A stretch of DNA of 64,000 nt from Pseudomonas sp. Ant30-3 (GCF_000690905.1 NZ_JMCL01000037.1:1-64000); one strand, 5' to 3'. Positions 34,288-44,068 are shown, numbered from the stretch's first letter. The notes: a model not told the origin generated them from the letters alone. Numbers and translations are program-made.

Positions 34288-35604
34288 TTAATTGTTTACG
34301 TCATTGACTTTGAGAGTTGCTGCATTGAACTTAACGGTCATGCCTTTATTGACGATAAAATCAACATCACGCATTGCGTCGATTTCAATAACAGGGAAGA
34401 TGCTTTCAGCCATCTCGAGATAGAAGTCGGCGACTCGCTCAAGAGCCGTCCCCGCCCCACTGAAGCCGGCCGACTGAAGTGCATTGCTATCGAATGCCTG
34501 CTCGTAAACAGGAGCAACGGTGTCGCCGTTATCTCCAGCGCGGGTGACGTTGATGGTCGGTACCTTTTGAACGTTGAAAGCACTCGCGACCCCCTGCATG
34601 AAGCCAGCCATAAGGCTTCTTGCAAGGATTTGGCCCTGCTTGCTGACCAAACGGCCACGGATGCCTGCCTTCCCATCCTCGCCCGTTGCGTATGCCTCCA
34701 GGCTGGACTCCAGCACCGAACCATCATTGCGTACGCACGACAGGCGCTCCGCTCGCAGATAGGCTCTTTCCGAGCTGAGGTCACCCCAGCCGCCGGCGAT
34801 CAGGAAGCATTCGCGAAAATCAGCCCTGAAGCGGTTAGGAAGGATTGCTTCATTCTTGATGCGGATCAGGCTCGGGAAAGGGTCGCGTTGTGCCTGCTTT
34901 CCAGTTGGCGCGTCCATACCTGTGACCAAGACGCCAGACAGGATCGATCCAGCGGGCAGCGTCACAGATAGCTCCTCAGGCTTGTCGCTCTTTCCCTCGT
35001 CTTCCTTGCCCTTTATCACCCGGATCTTGGGCGTTTCCTTTTTCTCGCTTGATCGCGACTTAGGGTCTTCCGGTTGCTCAGGTGGCAGGTTCGAGTAAAC
35101 GTCAGTCAGATCTGCCGGCGAGCTTGTTACTTTGTTGATGAATGCCGATTCGCGAGGGGGGATAGGGGAACGCGCCTGGTTGGCGGTGGTGCTGTCGGAC
35201 GAGTTATCACCGCTCTCACCAGTGCCTTTCTTTTCCCGTCCAACCCGCGCCAGCTCCTGCTGAAGCAACTGGAGTTCTTGCTCCAGGCCGCTTACTTTTT
35301 CTTGCGTATTTTTGAGCTGAACGTCCTTTTCTTTCTGCCCCATCACGCGCTCAAGGCGGTTTTGCTGCGCCTGGAGCTGTCGCAGTTGGCTGGCGATCGA
35401 GTCCAAGCCCAACGCGCGGGGGTCTTCATCGGTGAGGATGGCCTCTACCTGAGGCTTTGCCGCTGCGCGTGCCTTGCGCTCGGGGCTCGCCGCGTTCATG
35501 GCGACGCCAACGATAGTACCCACGACCAGAACCGTCCCACCGATGGCAAGCATCAGCTTGCCTCTGGGCGTGAGTTTTTCGAGGAATTGCTGAATCGCTT
35601 TCAC
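34288..35604 (-). CDS. traB: TraB, T4SS core scaffold (VirB10-like)
   Basis: The protein has 438 residues. An N-terminal membrane helix (LMLAIGGTVLVVGTIVGVAM) is followed by a coiled coil (about residues 65-120, QLRQLQAQQNRLERVMGQ), a Pro/Ser linker, and a C-terminal TraB beta-barrel domain (LPAGSILSGVLVTGMDAPTG, FRECFLIAGGWGDLSSERAYLRAERLSC). It spans both membranes and couples energy from TraC and TraD to the channel. It is 12 bases after traK. Confidence 0.95.
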   Translation of the reverse strand: MKAIQQFLEKLTPRGKLMLAIGGTVLVVGTIVGVAMNAASPERKARAAAKPQVEAILTDEDPRALGLDSIASQLRQLQAQQNRLERVMGQKEKDVQLKNTQEKVSGLEQELQLLQQELARVGREKKGTGESGDNSSDSTTANQARSPIPPRESAFINKVTSSPADLTDVYSNLPPEQPEDPKSRSSEKKETPKIRVIKGKEDEGKSDKPEELSVTLPAGSILSGVLVTGMDAPTGKQAQRDPFPSLIRIKNEAILPNRFRADFRECFLIAGGWGDLSSERAYLRAERLSCVRNDGSVLESSLEAYATGEDGKAGIRGRLVSKQGQILARSLMAGFMQGVASAFNVQKVPTINVTRAGDNGDTVAPVYEQAFDSNALQSAGFSGAGTALERVADFYLEMAESIFPVIEIDAMRDVDFIVNKGMTVKFNAATLKVNDVNN

Positions 35605-35616
35605 TGATGGTTCCCC

Positions 35617-36657
35617 TTACTGCAACAGGCTTGGACGAGTGGAGCTTTGCGGTACTTCGGTCGGAACCCGAGTGACGACAAACACTTCTGTTTTCTGGCC
35701 AGGTTCAAGCACCTCATCTGGCCATGCGCTTACAGCTGCTCGGTGAGGGTGCGTGCACGAGCCGTGATCGAACTCAACGGTTCTGGCCGACACGTTTTCG
35801 GCGGTGGCCACGAAGACTCTGAAGTCATGGCCCTCGATCAACTGCGACTTGCTGAAATCGAAGCTGAGGCTTGGCTGCGCACAGGCGGGGATCTTGTTGC
35901 CGCTGGTAAGCGCACCGAAGCTGTATCCACGCGGCAACTTGCCTAGCGCCATTTCGCGCATGAGGGAGCGAAGAGTGTCCATATACGGCTGAGAGCGTTC
36001 CCACTTCCGCGCCTGGCCGCTGTAGTTCGTCGACGAGGTTACGGGCATGCCGCTCGCCAGCCCTTGTACGTTTTTCGCCAGGATCAGGTTCGCCTGGATG
36101 GGAGGTACGCCCTGCGGCAGCAAAGTCAGGGATATTGCAACAGACTCATCGTCCTCAGGTGTGACGAACATGGTCACCGGCTTCTCATCCTGAGTCGTGA
36201 CGTAGATGACGTTTCCGCTTGTCGAAATGTCAGCCTCACTGACGGTCTGGATATGAGGGTTATCGAACGGCGTAACCAGACGGTTGATTTGGCCTCTGCT
36301 GATCGGAATCAGAGTGTTTGTGCCGCTTGCAACGACCACATCCTGGCGAGACTCGATGGGCTGAACAGGAGTGGGCTTCTTCACAACGCTGGCCGGCACG
36401 CTGGGGTTTTCAACAGAGCCCGGAGTAATGGCAACCAGACGTGGTTTCTTTTCCCCCTGCGGCTCTTCCTGTCGCTCAGGACCGCTCTCTGGAGAAGGCG
36501 CAGGCTTGGCAACCACTTGAGGCTGCGTACTGGCAGCAACTGGCATGTTCATACCCGGTATCTGGATCTGCTCCTGGGCAATAGCAGGCATTACGGCAGC
36601 CATAGCCATTACGAGCGCAGCTGGCTTGAAGAAATGGAGGGAAACTGGAAGTGACAT
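35617..36657 (-). CDS. traK: TraK, T4SS outer-membrane-complex protein (VirB9-like)
   Basis: The protein has 346 residues with a signal peptide ending at PAIAQE. A Pro/Glu/Lys-rich stretch (residues 50-105) precedes the secretin-like TraK domain (VVVASGTNTLIPISRGQINRLVTPFDNPHIQTVS, GNVIYVTTQDEKPVTMFVTPEDD). It opens the traK-traB-traV unit under operator 5. Confidence 0.93.
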   Translation of the reverse strand: MSLPVSLHFFKPAALVMAMAAVMPAIAQEQIQIPGMNMPVAASTQPQVVAKPAPSPESGPERQEEPQGEKKPRLVAITPGSVENPSVPASVVKKPTPVQPIESRQDVVVASGTNTLIPISRGQINRLVTPFDNPHIQTVSEADISTSGNVIYVTTQDEKPVTMFVTPEDDESVAISLTLLPQGVPPIQANLILAKNVQGLASGMPVTSSTNYSGQARKWERSQPYMDTLRSLMREMALGKLPRGYSFGALTSGNKIPACAQPSLSFDFSKSQLIEGHDFRVFVATAENVSARTVEFDHGSCTHPHRAAVSAWPDEVLEPGQKTEVFVVTRVPTEVPQSSTRPSLLQ

Positions 36658-36718
36658 CGAGACGACCTCTGCTCTGAGTTGTCGTCAATTCTGGAGGGCA
36701 TTCAGACGCTTGAGTCGC

Positions 36719-36747
36719 GTTTTCAAGCAGCTTTTGCGTCTGAAAAC
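36719..36747 (-). promoter_or_regulatory. Transfer-regulon operator 5 (traK-traB-traV)
   Basis: The arms GTTTTCA and TCTGAAAAC are symmetric around AGCTTTTGC. A -10-like CAGAAT lies 26-31 bases beyond (36688-36693), and the traK ATG is 62 bases away. The traE terminator lies 40 bases upstream, so this is an independent promoter. Confidence 0.82.
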
Positions 36748-36788
36748 GGAGGGGAATTTTGCGTAGGCGTTGACTGGCGATACCAACG

Positions 36789-36822
36789 AAAAAGCCCATG
36801 CCAAAGACATTGGCATGGGCTT
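36789..36822 (-). terminator. Rho-independent terminator after traE
   Basis: Arms AGCCCATGCCAA and TTGGCATGGGCT with a U-run on the coding strand, 14 bases after the traE stop. Confidence 0.88.
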
Positions 36823-36835
36823 CTTTCGTCGCAGC

Positions 36836-37477
36836 TTAGCGCTCCTGATTCTTTCTCTTCTCGCGCTCCGCTTGTTTCTCCGCCTTGCTGTTCTCGCGAT
36901 CAACCACATCCTGAGTTCGAGCATCGCCAGAGTTCGTGCTGAGCCAACTCAGTACTGGCTTATAGTCTTTGATCACAAGCTCAAACTCATAGGTTCGGTT
37001 GCTACGCTTTTTATCGCCAGCCGGCCCTTCGCTAACGGAGCGGCCGGTAACGTAGAACTTGTTCTCGTTGAGGTTATCGCGGAGCACCTTCTGCGGCTCG
37101 AAGCTCAGGGTCACACGATCCTGGCGGATCTGATGAATCTGGGTATCGAGAACCTTCATCGTGTCTTGATAGATCGCCTTATCGAGGATAGGACCTAGGG
37201 CATCCTTCACTACAGAGGCATTATGCGGGGTGACATTGCCCAGCATCATCGCGATGTACAGAGCCCATGCGTCGGCGTATTCACCGGAACTTTGCGTTTT
37301 GCTGACCCAGGCCGTCTCAGTCAGAGTGGGTGGTATCACGGTGACCACTTCATCCTTGTTGAGAGCAGAGCAGGACACCAGCAGATTGCTCAAGACAAGG
37401 CCAGCAACGGCAATGCGCAGAAACTGATTTTCTCCGCGCATGCCATCAAACGAATTGCTAAGCGACTTTAAAAGCAT
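36836..37477 (-). CDS. traE: TraE, T4SS inner-membrane protein (VirB5/8-like position)
   Basis: The protein has 213 residues. A single N-terminal membrane helix (FLRIAVAGLVLSNLLVSCSAL) precedes a periplasmic domain with the TraE pattern (PPTLTETAWVSKTQSSGEYADAWALYIAMMLGNVTP, then FEPQKVLRDNLNENKFYVTGRSV). The last 25 residues are highly charged. It directly abuts traL (one-base overlap). Confidence 0.95.
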   Translation of the reverse strand: MLLKSLSNSFDGMRGENQFLRIAVAGLVLSNLLVSCSALNKDEVVTVIPPTLTETAWVSKTQSSGEYADAWALYIAMMLGNVTPHNASVVKDALGPILDKAIYQDTMKVLDTQIHQIRQDRVTLSFEPQKVLRDNLNENKFYVTGRSVSEGPAGDKKRSNRTYEFELVIKDYKPVLSWLSTNSGDARTQDVVDRENSKAEKQAEREKRKNQER

Positions 37478-37764
37478 CAGACGAACTCTCTCTCGTAGGA
37501 ATTGGGCATGGATCGCACTCTCTTCCGGCCGATAGCTCCCCAGTGCCAGTAAATGGCGTGAAGCAGAAAGCCGTCAGGGCGGTTGTCGCAGAAGCGGCGA
37601 TAGAAGCGAGCGAGCAACAGACCTACCACCGTGCAGAGAATCAGCTGTGCCAGAAGAACGCCGGCAACCAAACCGATTCCGATCGGCATCACCTCATCCA
37701 AACGCCAAAACATAACGTGAGGCGGCTGGTCGATGTATGCCGGGATTTTGATTGGCTCACTCAC
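37477..37764 (-). CDS. traL: TraL, T4SS inner-membrane protein (VirB3-like)
   Basis: The protein has 95 residues. The opening IPAYIDQPPHVMFWRLDEVMPIGIG, a membrane segment (LVAGVLLAQLILCTVVGLLLARF), and the conserved FLLHAIYWHWGAIGRK tail are standard TraL features. It starts inside the last codons of the dsbA gene (four-base overlap). Confidence 0.95.
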   Translation of the reverse strand: MSEPIKIPAYIDQPPHVMFWRLDEVMPIGIGLVAGVLLAQLILCTVVGLLLARFYRRFCDNRPDGFLLHAIYWHWGAIGRKRVRSMPNSYEREFV

Positions 37765-38546
37765 TTGGCACCCCCTGCTTTGCTGATGCTGGCAATCGCT
37801 TTGAGGATGCCTTCATGACTAGCGTTGGCACCTTGAAGAACCATCGACATACCTGTCTGATTGTCCAGGAGCAGGGTCGAAGGGGTCTGTTGGATGCCCA
37901 GCTTTATTGCTTGATCGAGGTCGCCAGTTACTCGCTCGATGGCCTGCTTTGAATCCGTGCAGGCTGCAAAACGCTTCCCATCCAGGCCGAGCTCGGTCGC
38001 AAGGGACACGAGCGATTCTGAAACCCCCTTGCCGTTGCCACCTGTTTTATCGAATACCGTCTGGGTGTACTTCCAGGCAGCATCTGAGCCACCTTGCTCA
38101 CCAGCACACTCGATAGCTAGGGCTTGTCGCCGAGAGGCCTCACCAAGCGCGGGGACATGGAGAATCGCGGCATTGATTTGCCCCGCCGACGACTCGATGA
38201 GTGCTTTCAACAGGGGAAAGTGATCGCGGCAATAAGGGCATTCCGTGTCCGTCATCTCGATAAGCGTGTACCGAGCAGATGAGGAGCCATAGATCCAGTT
38301 GTCCGGAGCTGCGGGGATAACATCTTCTGGAAGCTGTTTGAGGTTATCGACGATCTCTTGGATCGCGGCGGGGTCAACTGCCTGTGCTTTCGCAACAGAC
38401 AACTCACCCTCAAGGCTTTTGACCTGGCCTTGTAGCTGGCTCATCGTGGTGAAGTGGTAGTACGAGCCAACTACCAGAGCGGTGGCAAGGGCTGTGATAG
38501 CAATAGCAAAAGGGATCGTTTTCGATGGTGTCGTTTTCGGTGCCAT
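37761..38546 (-). CDS. Membrane-anchored DsbA-like thiol oxidoreductase (1)
   Basis: The protein has 261 residues. An N-terminal membrane anchor (FAIAITALATALVVGSYYHF) and a short coiled coil (QLQGQVKSLEGELSVAKA) precede a thioredoxin fold with active site TECPYCRDHF and cis-Pro loop IQQTPSTLLL. It probably forms disulfides in Cys-rich periplasmic Tra proteins. It begins the dsbA-traL-traE unit under operator 6. A second protein of this kind is at 49.2 kb. Confidence 0.88.
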   Translation of the reverse strand: MAPKTTPSKTIPFAIAITALATALVVGSYYHFTTMSQLQGQVKSLEGELSVAKAQAVDPAAIQEIVDNLKQLPEDVIPAAPDNWIYGSSSARYTLIEMTDTECPYCRDHFPLLKALIESSAGQINAAILHVPALGEASRRQALAIECAGEQGGSDAAWKYTQTVFDKTGGNGKGVSESLVSLATELGLDGKRFAACTDSKQAIERVTGDLDQAIKLGIQQTPSTLLLDNQTGMSMVLQGANASHEGILKAIASISKAGGAK

Positions 38547-38606
38547 AAGGATCAGCCTGTCGTGGTGTTAGGGGCATTCTGCGGACAAACACCGCCTGAA
38601 AGTTCC

Positions 38607-38635
38607 GTTTTCAGGCGGTTTTATGGTCAGAATTC
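38607..38635 (-). promoter_or_regulatory. Transfer-regulon operator 6 (dsbA-traL-traE)
   Basis: Read toward the genes the right arm is GCCTGAAAAC and the left arm GAATTCTGACC, with TAAAA at the centre. A -10-like CAGAAT lies 26-31 bases beyond (38576-38581); the ATG is 61 bases away. The stop codon of the DUF4400-like gene (38634-38636) lies inside the site. Confidence 0.8.
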
Positions 38636-39281
38636 AAATGCGCTTTGGCAGGTTGCTGATCAGCACGGACAGCACGACAGGCAGCATGATGACGATGAAG
38701 GTTGAGATAACGAGCGGCGGTAAAGGCAGAGGCATCAACACGCTGAGTACGATGAGCATTCCGCCCCATGACAGGACGATCGCGGCGTTGTTATTCAGGA
38801 ACGGTGATGAGTAGTCGAATCCATGCCGCTTGGCATTCCAGCGCATCCATCCGGCGTAAATAGCCGGCACCAGAACCGCGATCAGCAGTGGTAACCAGTA
38901 AAGCGTTAGAACTATCCGGTAAACCATCTGGTAGATGATTTTCTGGACGGCCTCACCTCGGGACTCGAGGTACCGAAACCACCAATCCACGTTCTTTTCG
39001 AAGGCATCCACGGTGCCGCCTCGAGGCATCAACATGTCGGAGACAACCTTTTTTGCCCCGGAGTCGATGACAAGTGCCGAGTAGTAGCGATTGGTTTTCT
39101 CCAGCACCTTCTCCATGTCCGAATCGCCAAGCAACTCAATGCCCCACTTCCGCTCCTTCAGCATCACCGTATCCACAAGCTTGTTCGGCGCGACGGTTGC
39201 CAGCATCAGGATCAGGACGAAGAAGAACGCTATAGAGGCCATAACGCCCTTTGGCCACTTCTCTTCAAGCATCTCAGCCAT
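38634..39281 (-). CDS. DUF4400-like integral membrane transfer protein
   Basis: The protein has 215 residues. Membrane helices are near residues 12-30, 125-145 and two at the C-terminus (AAIVLSWGGMLIVLSVLMPLPLPPLVISTFIVIMLPVVLSVLI). Between the first two is a soluble segment with NKLVDTVMLKERKWGIELLG. It matches the membrane protein encoded after traD in SXT/IncA/C elements (TraJ/TrhJ position, DUF4400). It overlaps the gene before it by eight bases. Confidence 0.75.
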   Translation of the reverse strand: MAEMLEEKWPKGVMASIAFFFVLILMLATVAPNKLVDTVMLKERKWGIELLGDSDMEKVLEKTNRYYSALVIDSGAKKVVSDMLMPRGGTVDAFEKNVDWWFRYLESRGEAVQKIIYQMVYRIVLTLYWLPLLIAVLVPAIYAGWMRWNAKRHGFDYSSPFLNNNAAIVLSWGGMLIVLSVLMPLPLPPLVISTFIVIMLPVVLSVLISNLPKRI

Positions 39282-39630
39282 TGATCAGGTACTCCCGGAT
39301 AGGTTGCGGGACATTGGTTGTTTCGCACCACAGGACAACATCATCCGGTGCAGGGGCGTTGCCGTAGCTCGTGAGGATCTGGAGGATGTGGCCAAGCACT
39401 ACGCGAAGCCGGATGAAGTCGCTGATACCCTCGCGACACATACGCTGGTAAGCCACCAGCACGTCGATCAGGGCTGCGCCAATCACCTCGGGTTTATGAC
39501 CCGCCTCAAGCATCTTGAAGATGAATTGCGTGCCACAACGCCATTCCAGGTCAAACGTGCGCAGCCGAGTTGTTGAGGCCTCATCCAGGCCAGTGAGCCG
39601 CTGAATTTCTAGTGGAATCGAGACAGTCAT
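39274..39630 (-). CDS. Small conserved transfer-region protein, unknown
   Basis: The protein has 118 residues and is soluble and mostly helical (LTGLDEASTTRLRTFDLEWRCGTQF, ALIDVLVAYQRMCREGISDF). No signal peptide or membrane helix. It lies between traD and the DUF4400-like gene, 15 bases after traD, and a small protein is common at this place in related elements. Function not recognised. Confidence 0.65.
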   Translation of the reverse strand: MTVSIPLEIQRLTGLDEASTTRLRTFDLEWRCGTQFIFKMLEAGHKPEVIGAALIDVLVAYQRMCREGISDFIRLRVVLGHILQILTSYGNAPAPDDVVLWCETTNVPQPIREYLING

Positions 39631-39644
39631 TTTTTGCTCCGGAA

Positions 39645-41474
39645 TCAGTTGGCAGTCGGGCCGGTAAGAATGGGTAGTCGCCCCTTGCGGATATCACCGC
39701 CCGCAAACACCGCGAGATATTCGAGGTCTGGTAGCTCGCCGAGGAGCGCTGTTGGGAAGCGCTCACCCTCCTCTTGCATAAGGCGCTCACCAACATTCCC
39801 GCCCTGCACCACCCCGCCTTCACCTGCCGAGTTGCCCTGAGTACGCATCACGTATTTGTAGCGAGTTGGCGTCATCTTTTTCGCCACGAACTCCTGCGTA
39901 TCGGTATCAAGGATGCGGAGGCAGATGATGTTATTCGCGTTCCCCAAAACCTGCATGGCCTTGGCTTCGTCACCCATGCGGGCCTTGAAGTCGGCGATGG
40001 TCTGGGTTGCGATGTAGAGGTTTATCCCTGCGCCGCGGCCCTTGTTCAGCAGCTGGATGAGCTGGTCATTGATCACCTCGGCGGCCTCGTCGACAAAGAT
40101 GTTCACCGGCTTAGGCAACCTGTGGTTGTAGATCTCGCCCGCGGTCGACGCCAGATCGGCCAGGGCCAGCGACCCGATGGTTGAGCCCACCATCGGGTCG
40201 GCAAGCGAGTCGAGGCCCAGGTAAAGAACCTGGTCGGCATTGATGACCGAGTTGAGGTCACTGATTCGGCGCGGGTCTTCGTCGTCGATGTGCGGGGAAA
40301 GCAGCGGCCCCATTTCACCGGAGGTGAGCATCACCAGAATTGGAAGAAGGCCAGCGATCATCTTGCTGAAGTGCGATCGCTCGTGCTCGAGCATGGTGAG
40401 CAGACCTTCCAGATCGGTATTAGCCTCAACCTTCGCGATATCGTTGTAATAGACCTTCCGTAATACCTTCGCCTTCTCTTCGGTGTTCCGAACCTTGGCC
40501 GAGAGAATTGCTGAATCGGCCATCCTCGCGAATTCATCTTCACCGAAGACCTTTGAACCGAAGGCCATGACCACCTTGATGGTTAACCCTGGAACATCTC
40601 CCTCAAGGGTTCTCCTGAGACCAACAAGCGTGGGCAGGATGTTGCAGATCAACATGGCCTGAATCACGCTATTCAAGGACATTTGAGCAAAGGCTTGGAA
40701 TGGATCGCCGGCTTCGCTTTTCATCAACACTGCCACACGGGAGGCAACTTCCGTTGCCCGGCCGTAGTTCTTTGTTAGCGACAAACGAACCGACTTGTCC
40801 GGATGTGCAGGGTGGAAGTATTTGAACAGGCTGGCCTTCCCCATCGCCCTGCATGTGCGCTCACACGTTTCTGCTAGGCCTTTATCGCCTTTGGGATCGA
40901 TTACGATCACGGGTTCACCACGAGCAATACACTGAGATATAGCTAGGTCGAACCAGCGGGTCTTACCGGCCCCTGTTGTGCCCAGGACGAGGTGGTGGAT
41001 CGAACGCTGATCTGCTGGACGGAAACATGGTTCCTCCTCATCCATACCGATCCCGTGTATCCATTTCGTACCCTTAACCTCAGCGTTGCGGCGGCCACGC
41101 TTACCGATAATGGCCTCAATATCCATCGCCTGGAGCTCGAATGCGTACTGCCCGTGCCGCTGTCGCCAAGGGAACGCCTCGCCGAAATAGAACTCGTGTG
41201 GGTGTCTCTTCACCAGCTCGATCACCTCCTCCAATGTGATGAAGGATAGATCTGCTCCAACGAGACAGGCTTTTGCCCGGTGGACACGGAGGGCCCTTGG
41301 TATGGCCGCCAGGGCGAATCCAGCTTGCACGCCAAGCGTTATCAGGTATGGGGTTACCGGCATCTCCGTAATCAGTTGAACGGCGGTACCGGCAAGCATG
41401 GAAGAACCCCACGCAACAGCTTCCCGCGCCTCGTAGTTTTTCCGCCAGTAACTCGTGTAATCCCATTCACTCAT
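39645..41474 (-). CDS. traD: TraD, type IV coupling protein (MPF-F)
   Basis: The protein has 609 residues. Two membrane helices fall within residues 20-65. Walker A is LGTTGAGKTRWFDLA near residue 165, Walker B is VNIFVDEAAEVIND near 460, followed by LNKGRGAGINLYIATQTIADF. It brings the TraI-bound strand to the channel. The ATG overlaps the traI stop (ATGA), so the relaxase and coupling protein are made together. This is the SXT/IncA/C kind of TraD, distinct from the VirD4-type protein at the right edge. Confidence 0.95.
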   Translation of the reverse strand: MSEWDYTSYWRKNYEAREAVAWGSSMLAGTAVQLITEMPVTPYLITLGVQAGFALAAIPRALRVHRAKACLVGADLSFITLEEVIELVKRHPHEFYFGEAFPWRQRHGQYAFELQAMDIEAIIGKRGRRNAEVKGTKWIHGIGMDEEEPCFRPADQRSIHHLVLGTTGAGKTRWFDLAISQCIARGEPVIVIDPKGDKGLAETCERTCRAMGKASLFKYFHPAHPDKSVRLSLTKNYGRATEVASRVAVLMKSEAGDPFQAFAQMSLNSVIQAMLICNILPTLVGLRRTLEGDVPGLTIKVVMAFGSKVFGEDEFARMADSAILSAKVRNTEEKAKVLRKVYYNDIAKVEANTDLEGLLTMLEHERSHFSKMIAGLLPILVMLTSGEMGPLLSPHIDDEDPRRISDLNSVINADQVLYLGLDSLADPMVGSTIGSLALADLASTAGEIYNHRLPKPVNIFVDEAAEVINDQLIQLLNKGRGAGINLYIATQTIADFKARMGDEAKAMQVLGNANNIICLRILDTDTQEFVAKKMTPTRYKYVMRTQGNSAGEGGVVQGGNVGERLMQEEGERFPTALLGELPDLEYLAVFAGGDIRKGRLPILTGPTAN

Positions 41475-44008
41475 TTTTTGGGAAGCTCCTCGTAAAGGGG
41501 GCGAACGAAAATCTTTCTGCGCTTGGCGACCTTCACGGCATCGCGGAAGCAGAACACCGCGTTCTCTAGGGATGTTGATGTGATCCCGAACTGCTCAGCG
41601 ACATTCGTGAGCATGTAGGTTGTGAGGCTGAGCACAGGTGAGCCGCCTATCTCCTCAAGTACGGCCTTCTCGATCAGCGACTTCACAGCCTGCTCGAGGC
41701 TTGGGATGTCGGCTTCACGAAGCCGCGACAGGTGAGGAATAGCCCAGTCCAGCTCCGCTAACTTGCAGTAGATGACGCTGTAGTCGGCAGTGAGCATGAA
41801 GCCTTCACGGGACTGTAGGGTCCGGGTCAGGGCCGGACCTTCGACCGTAATGTCCTGCCACAACCAGCCCGCATGGACGAGCGGGTGGATGTCCTCAGCA
41901 AGGAAGGAAGATTTTCCCAGTCGAACGAATACCTTGTTTCTTGCTAATGCCGCGTTCTCGGGGTCTTGAGTCGCGGTGATGAGCTTTTGGGCAAGATCAG
42001 GTTGTTGTTCCAACAGGTAGCATTCGTGCGCTGTAAGCTTCGAGACGACATCGGCTGGCAAGATGCTGGAAGCGCATGGCACCTCCTCCGCGACGCGTCC
42101 GACCTCTCCGTCTTTCTGCTTCTTCGATTCCGCCGGAGGCGTAGTTTTAGGCGTGCGTTTGCCTTGCCCCATGATGGAGTTGAGGGAAATTTTTTCCTGA
42201 CGAGGCAAAAGCTCCTGCGCACCTTGCCCTGGTCCAGCCTGCGGATCAGCATCAGAGAGATCGGAGCTAATTTCAGCCTCAGCGGCCGAGAGTGTTTCTT
42301 CTTGATGGGGATCAGCCGCCGGCGAGTGAGGACTCAAGAAAAGCAGCATTTCCTCAAGGCTGGCAGGTGGCTCCTGAGGTGCTTCTTCCTCCTCCTCAGC
42401 ATCCAAAGCTTCCTCTGGTTGGGAGGAAACAATTACCGCCGTTTCGTCAGCCGCCGACTCTGAATCCACATTAACAGGGGCGTCTTCGACGGGGTTCTGC
42501 GCTTGTTTGAGGCTAACCCCTGAAGAGGCGGTTGTTGGTACCGGAGCTGCTTGCCTTGGAGCCGCTTTTTTCTTTCTTGCTGGCTTCGACGATGCGGATT
42601 CTTTAGGAGGTGTAGGACCCGAATCAGCGTCAGTATCCCCGCTCGAGTCTCCAGTTAGATCGGCCCCAAACAGGTCTTCCTGATGCTCACTCAGCGCGTT
42701 CGCTGCTGCGCCAGCCGTATCGTTAGGAGCAATGACATCCTTCTGCTTTCCCTCCTTCCCAAGGCCGATGGAAACTGGCGGCGGAATCGGTGTGGTTGGA
42801 AAAAGGATGTCCGGATTCACAAGCTTCATGCAGCGCAGCGCCGGGCCTTTGCCGTTCTTGCGGAGAAGGTGGGGCGTAACCAGCCAGTACAGGTCGCCGT
42901 TTGGGGCTCTCTCTGCTATCCCGTGCTCTACCAAGGAACCAATTAGCGTGTCAGGTGATCGCGGGATGGCCACAACCCCATCACCGACCAGCATGCTCAC
43001 AATCTCCTCGGCACCCTGGTTCCAAACGATGTAGATGCCATCAGTTGCAACCCATACGCGGCCGCCAGGCGTGTTGATCTTCCAGGTTCCGTCACTCAGC
43101 AACCGCAGCATTGCATCCGACACCAACCGCGGTACCGGAACACCTGTTGCATTGCCGCCGCCATTATTCGAGCCTCGATTGAGGTCACGCTTGGTGGATG
43201 CAGAGTCGGCCCACTTGACCAACTCGGTCAGAGGCGAGCTTCCGCTCCCGGAAATTGCATCGAGGAGCGCTTCGTAGATGTCGTGGCCACCTTCAATCAG
43301 CCATGCCTGTACGGCTGGCGGAATGATCCGTGTTGCTTGCGCTACAGAGACCTGAACGTGATTCCCATGCCTATTGGAATTCCAATGCAGGAAATAGCGG
43401 GTCAGCTTGTTGCGCACAGACCAGTCATGAAGTGTTTCCTGCGCGTAGATCCACTGGTTGTTGCCTTCAAAATCGGTGGCACGAATATCTGTGAGTGGCT
43501 TCCCTGCGTCGTGTAGCAGCCCCGACGCGATGCCCGCGACGTACCACCGACGCAAGCGCATGCTTCGCCGTGCCGGGGTCTCGTTTGTATCAAAGGCTGT
43601 AGTAAGGCACCCATCCAGGGTGAGCGAGGCGACCTCAAGGCTATGTCGGAGCAATCCGCCTGGGCCGGAGTGATGGTGGTTCTCCGACGCCGGCAGCATG
43701 TGCGCCAATTCGGCGAAATTCACCAGGATCGGCTCAACGTAGAGCTTGAGGTCACTGGCAGGCATCCCGACTGAATGAATAATCCGATCGAACAGTTCGT
43801 GCTGATAATTGCGCATGAACCACTGCCCGCTAACCAGCCCTGGATAACCCTCTTGGTAGGGTGGGTACCGAAGATTTCGCCAGTTATGGTTCTCCAGGTA
43901 CCGCTTGATCTCAGGAGTAATCATCTGCTCGGCCGGATGCGCGAAGCTGTCCGTAAGGGCACGCTCGCTTCGAGGCCACAGGCGTTTCAGGAATGAAAAT
44001 GGAGGCAT
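41471..44008 (-). CDS. traI: TraI, MOBH-family relaxase (TraI_2)
   Basis: The protein has 845 residues from ATG 44008 (MPPFSFLKRLW); upstream ATGs at 44023 and 44173 are less likely. A GAGAAG ribosome site and the 60-base distance to operator 7 favour 44008. The TraI_2 domain fills the first 350 residues with metal-binding HHHSGPGGLLRHSLEV and the HD motif GLLHDAGKPLTD. A long Glu/Pro/Ser-rich linker follows (about 430-650), then a TraI_2_C domain (ADVVSKLTAHECYLLEQQPDLAQKLI). It nicks oriT and pilots the strand. The only relaxase in the window. Confidence 0.94.
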   Translation of the reverse strand: MPPFSFLKRLWPRSERALTDSFAHPAEQMITPEIKRYLENHNWRNLRYPPYQEGYPGLVSGQWFMRNYQHELFDRIIHSVGMPASDLKLYVEPILVNFAELAHMLPASENHHHSGPGGLLRHSLEVASLTLDGCLTTAFDTNETPARRSMRLRRWYVAGIASGLLHDAGKPLTDIRATDFEGNNQWIYAQETLHDWSVRNKLTRYFLHWNSNRHGNHVQVSVAQATRIIPPAVQAWLIEGGHDIYEALLDAISGSGSSPLTELVKWADSASTKRDLNRGSNNGGGNATGVPVPRLVSDAMLRLLSDGTWKINTPGGRVWVATDGIYIVWNQGAEEIVSMLVGDGVVAIPRSPDTLIGSLVEHGIAERAPNGDLYWLVTPHLLRKNGKGPALRCMKLVNPDILFPTTPIPPPVSIGLGKEGKQKDVIAPNDTAGAAANALSEHQEDLFGADLTGDSSGDTDADSGPTPPKESASSKPARKKKAAPRQAAPVPTTASSGVSLKQAQNPVEDAPVNVDSESAADETAVIVSSQPEEALDAEEEEEAPQEPPASLEEMLLFLSPHSPAADPHQEETLSAAEAEISSDLSDADPQAGPGQGAQELLPRQEKISLNSIMGQGKRTPKTTPPAESKKQKDGEVGRVAEEVPCASSILPADVVSKLTAHECYLLEQQPDLAQKLITATQDPENAALARNKVFVRLGKSSFLAEDIHPLVHAGWLWQDITVEGPALTRTLQSREGFMLTADYSVIYCKLAELDWAIPHLSRLREADIPSLEQAVKSLIEKAVLEEIGGSPVLSLTTYMLTNVAEQFGITSTSLENAVFCFRDAVKVAKRRKIFVRPLYEELPKK

Positions 44009-44068
44009 ACGCTTCTCGGCCATGTTGTGTGCTGAGAATGATGCGTGAGGGATACCGCCTTGAGTTTC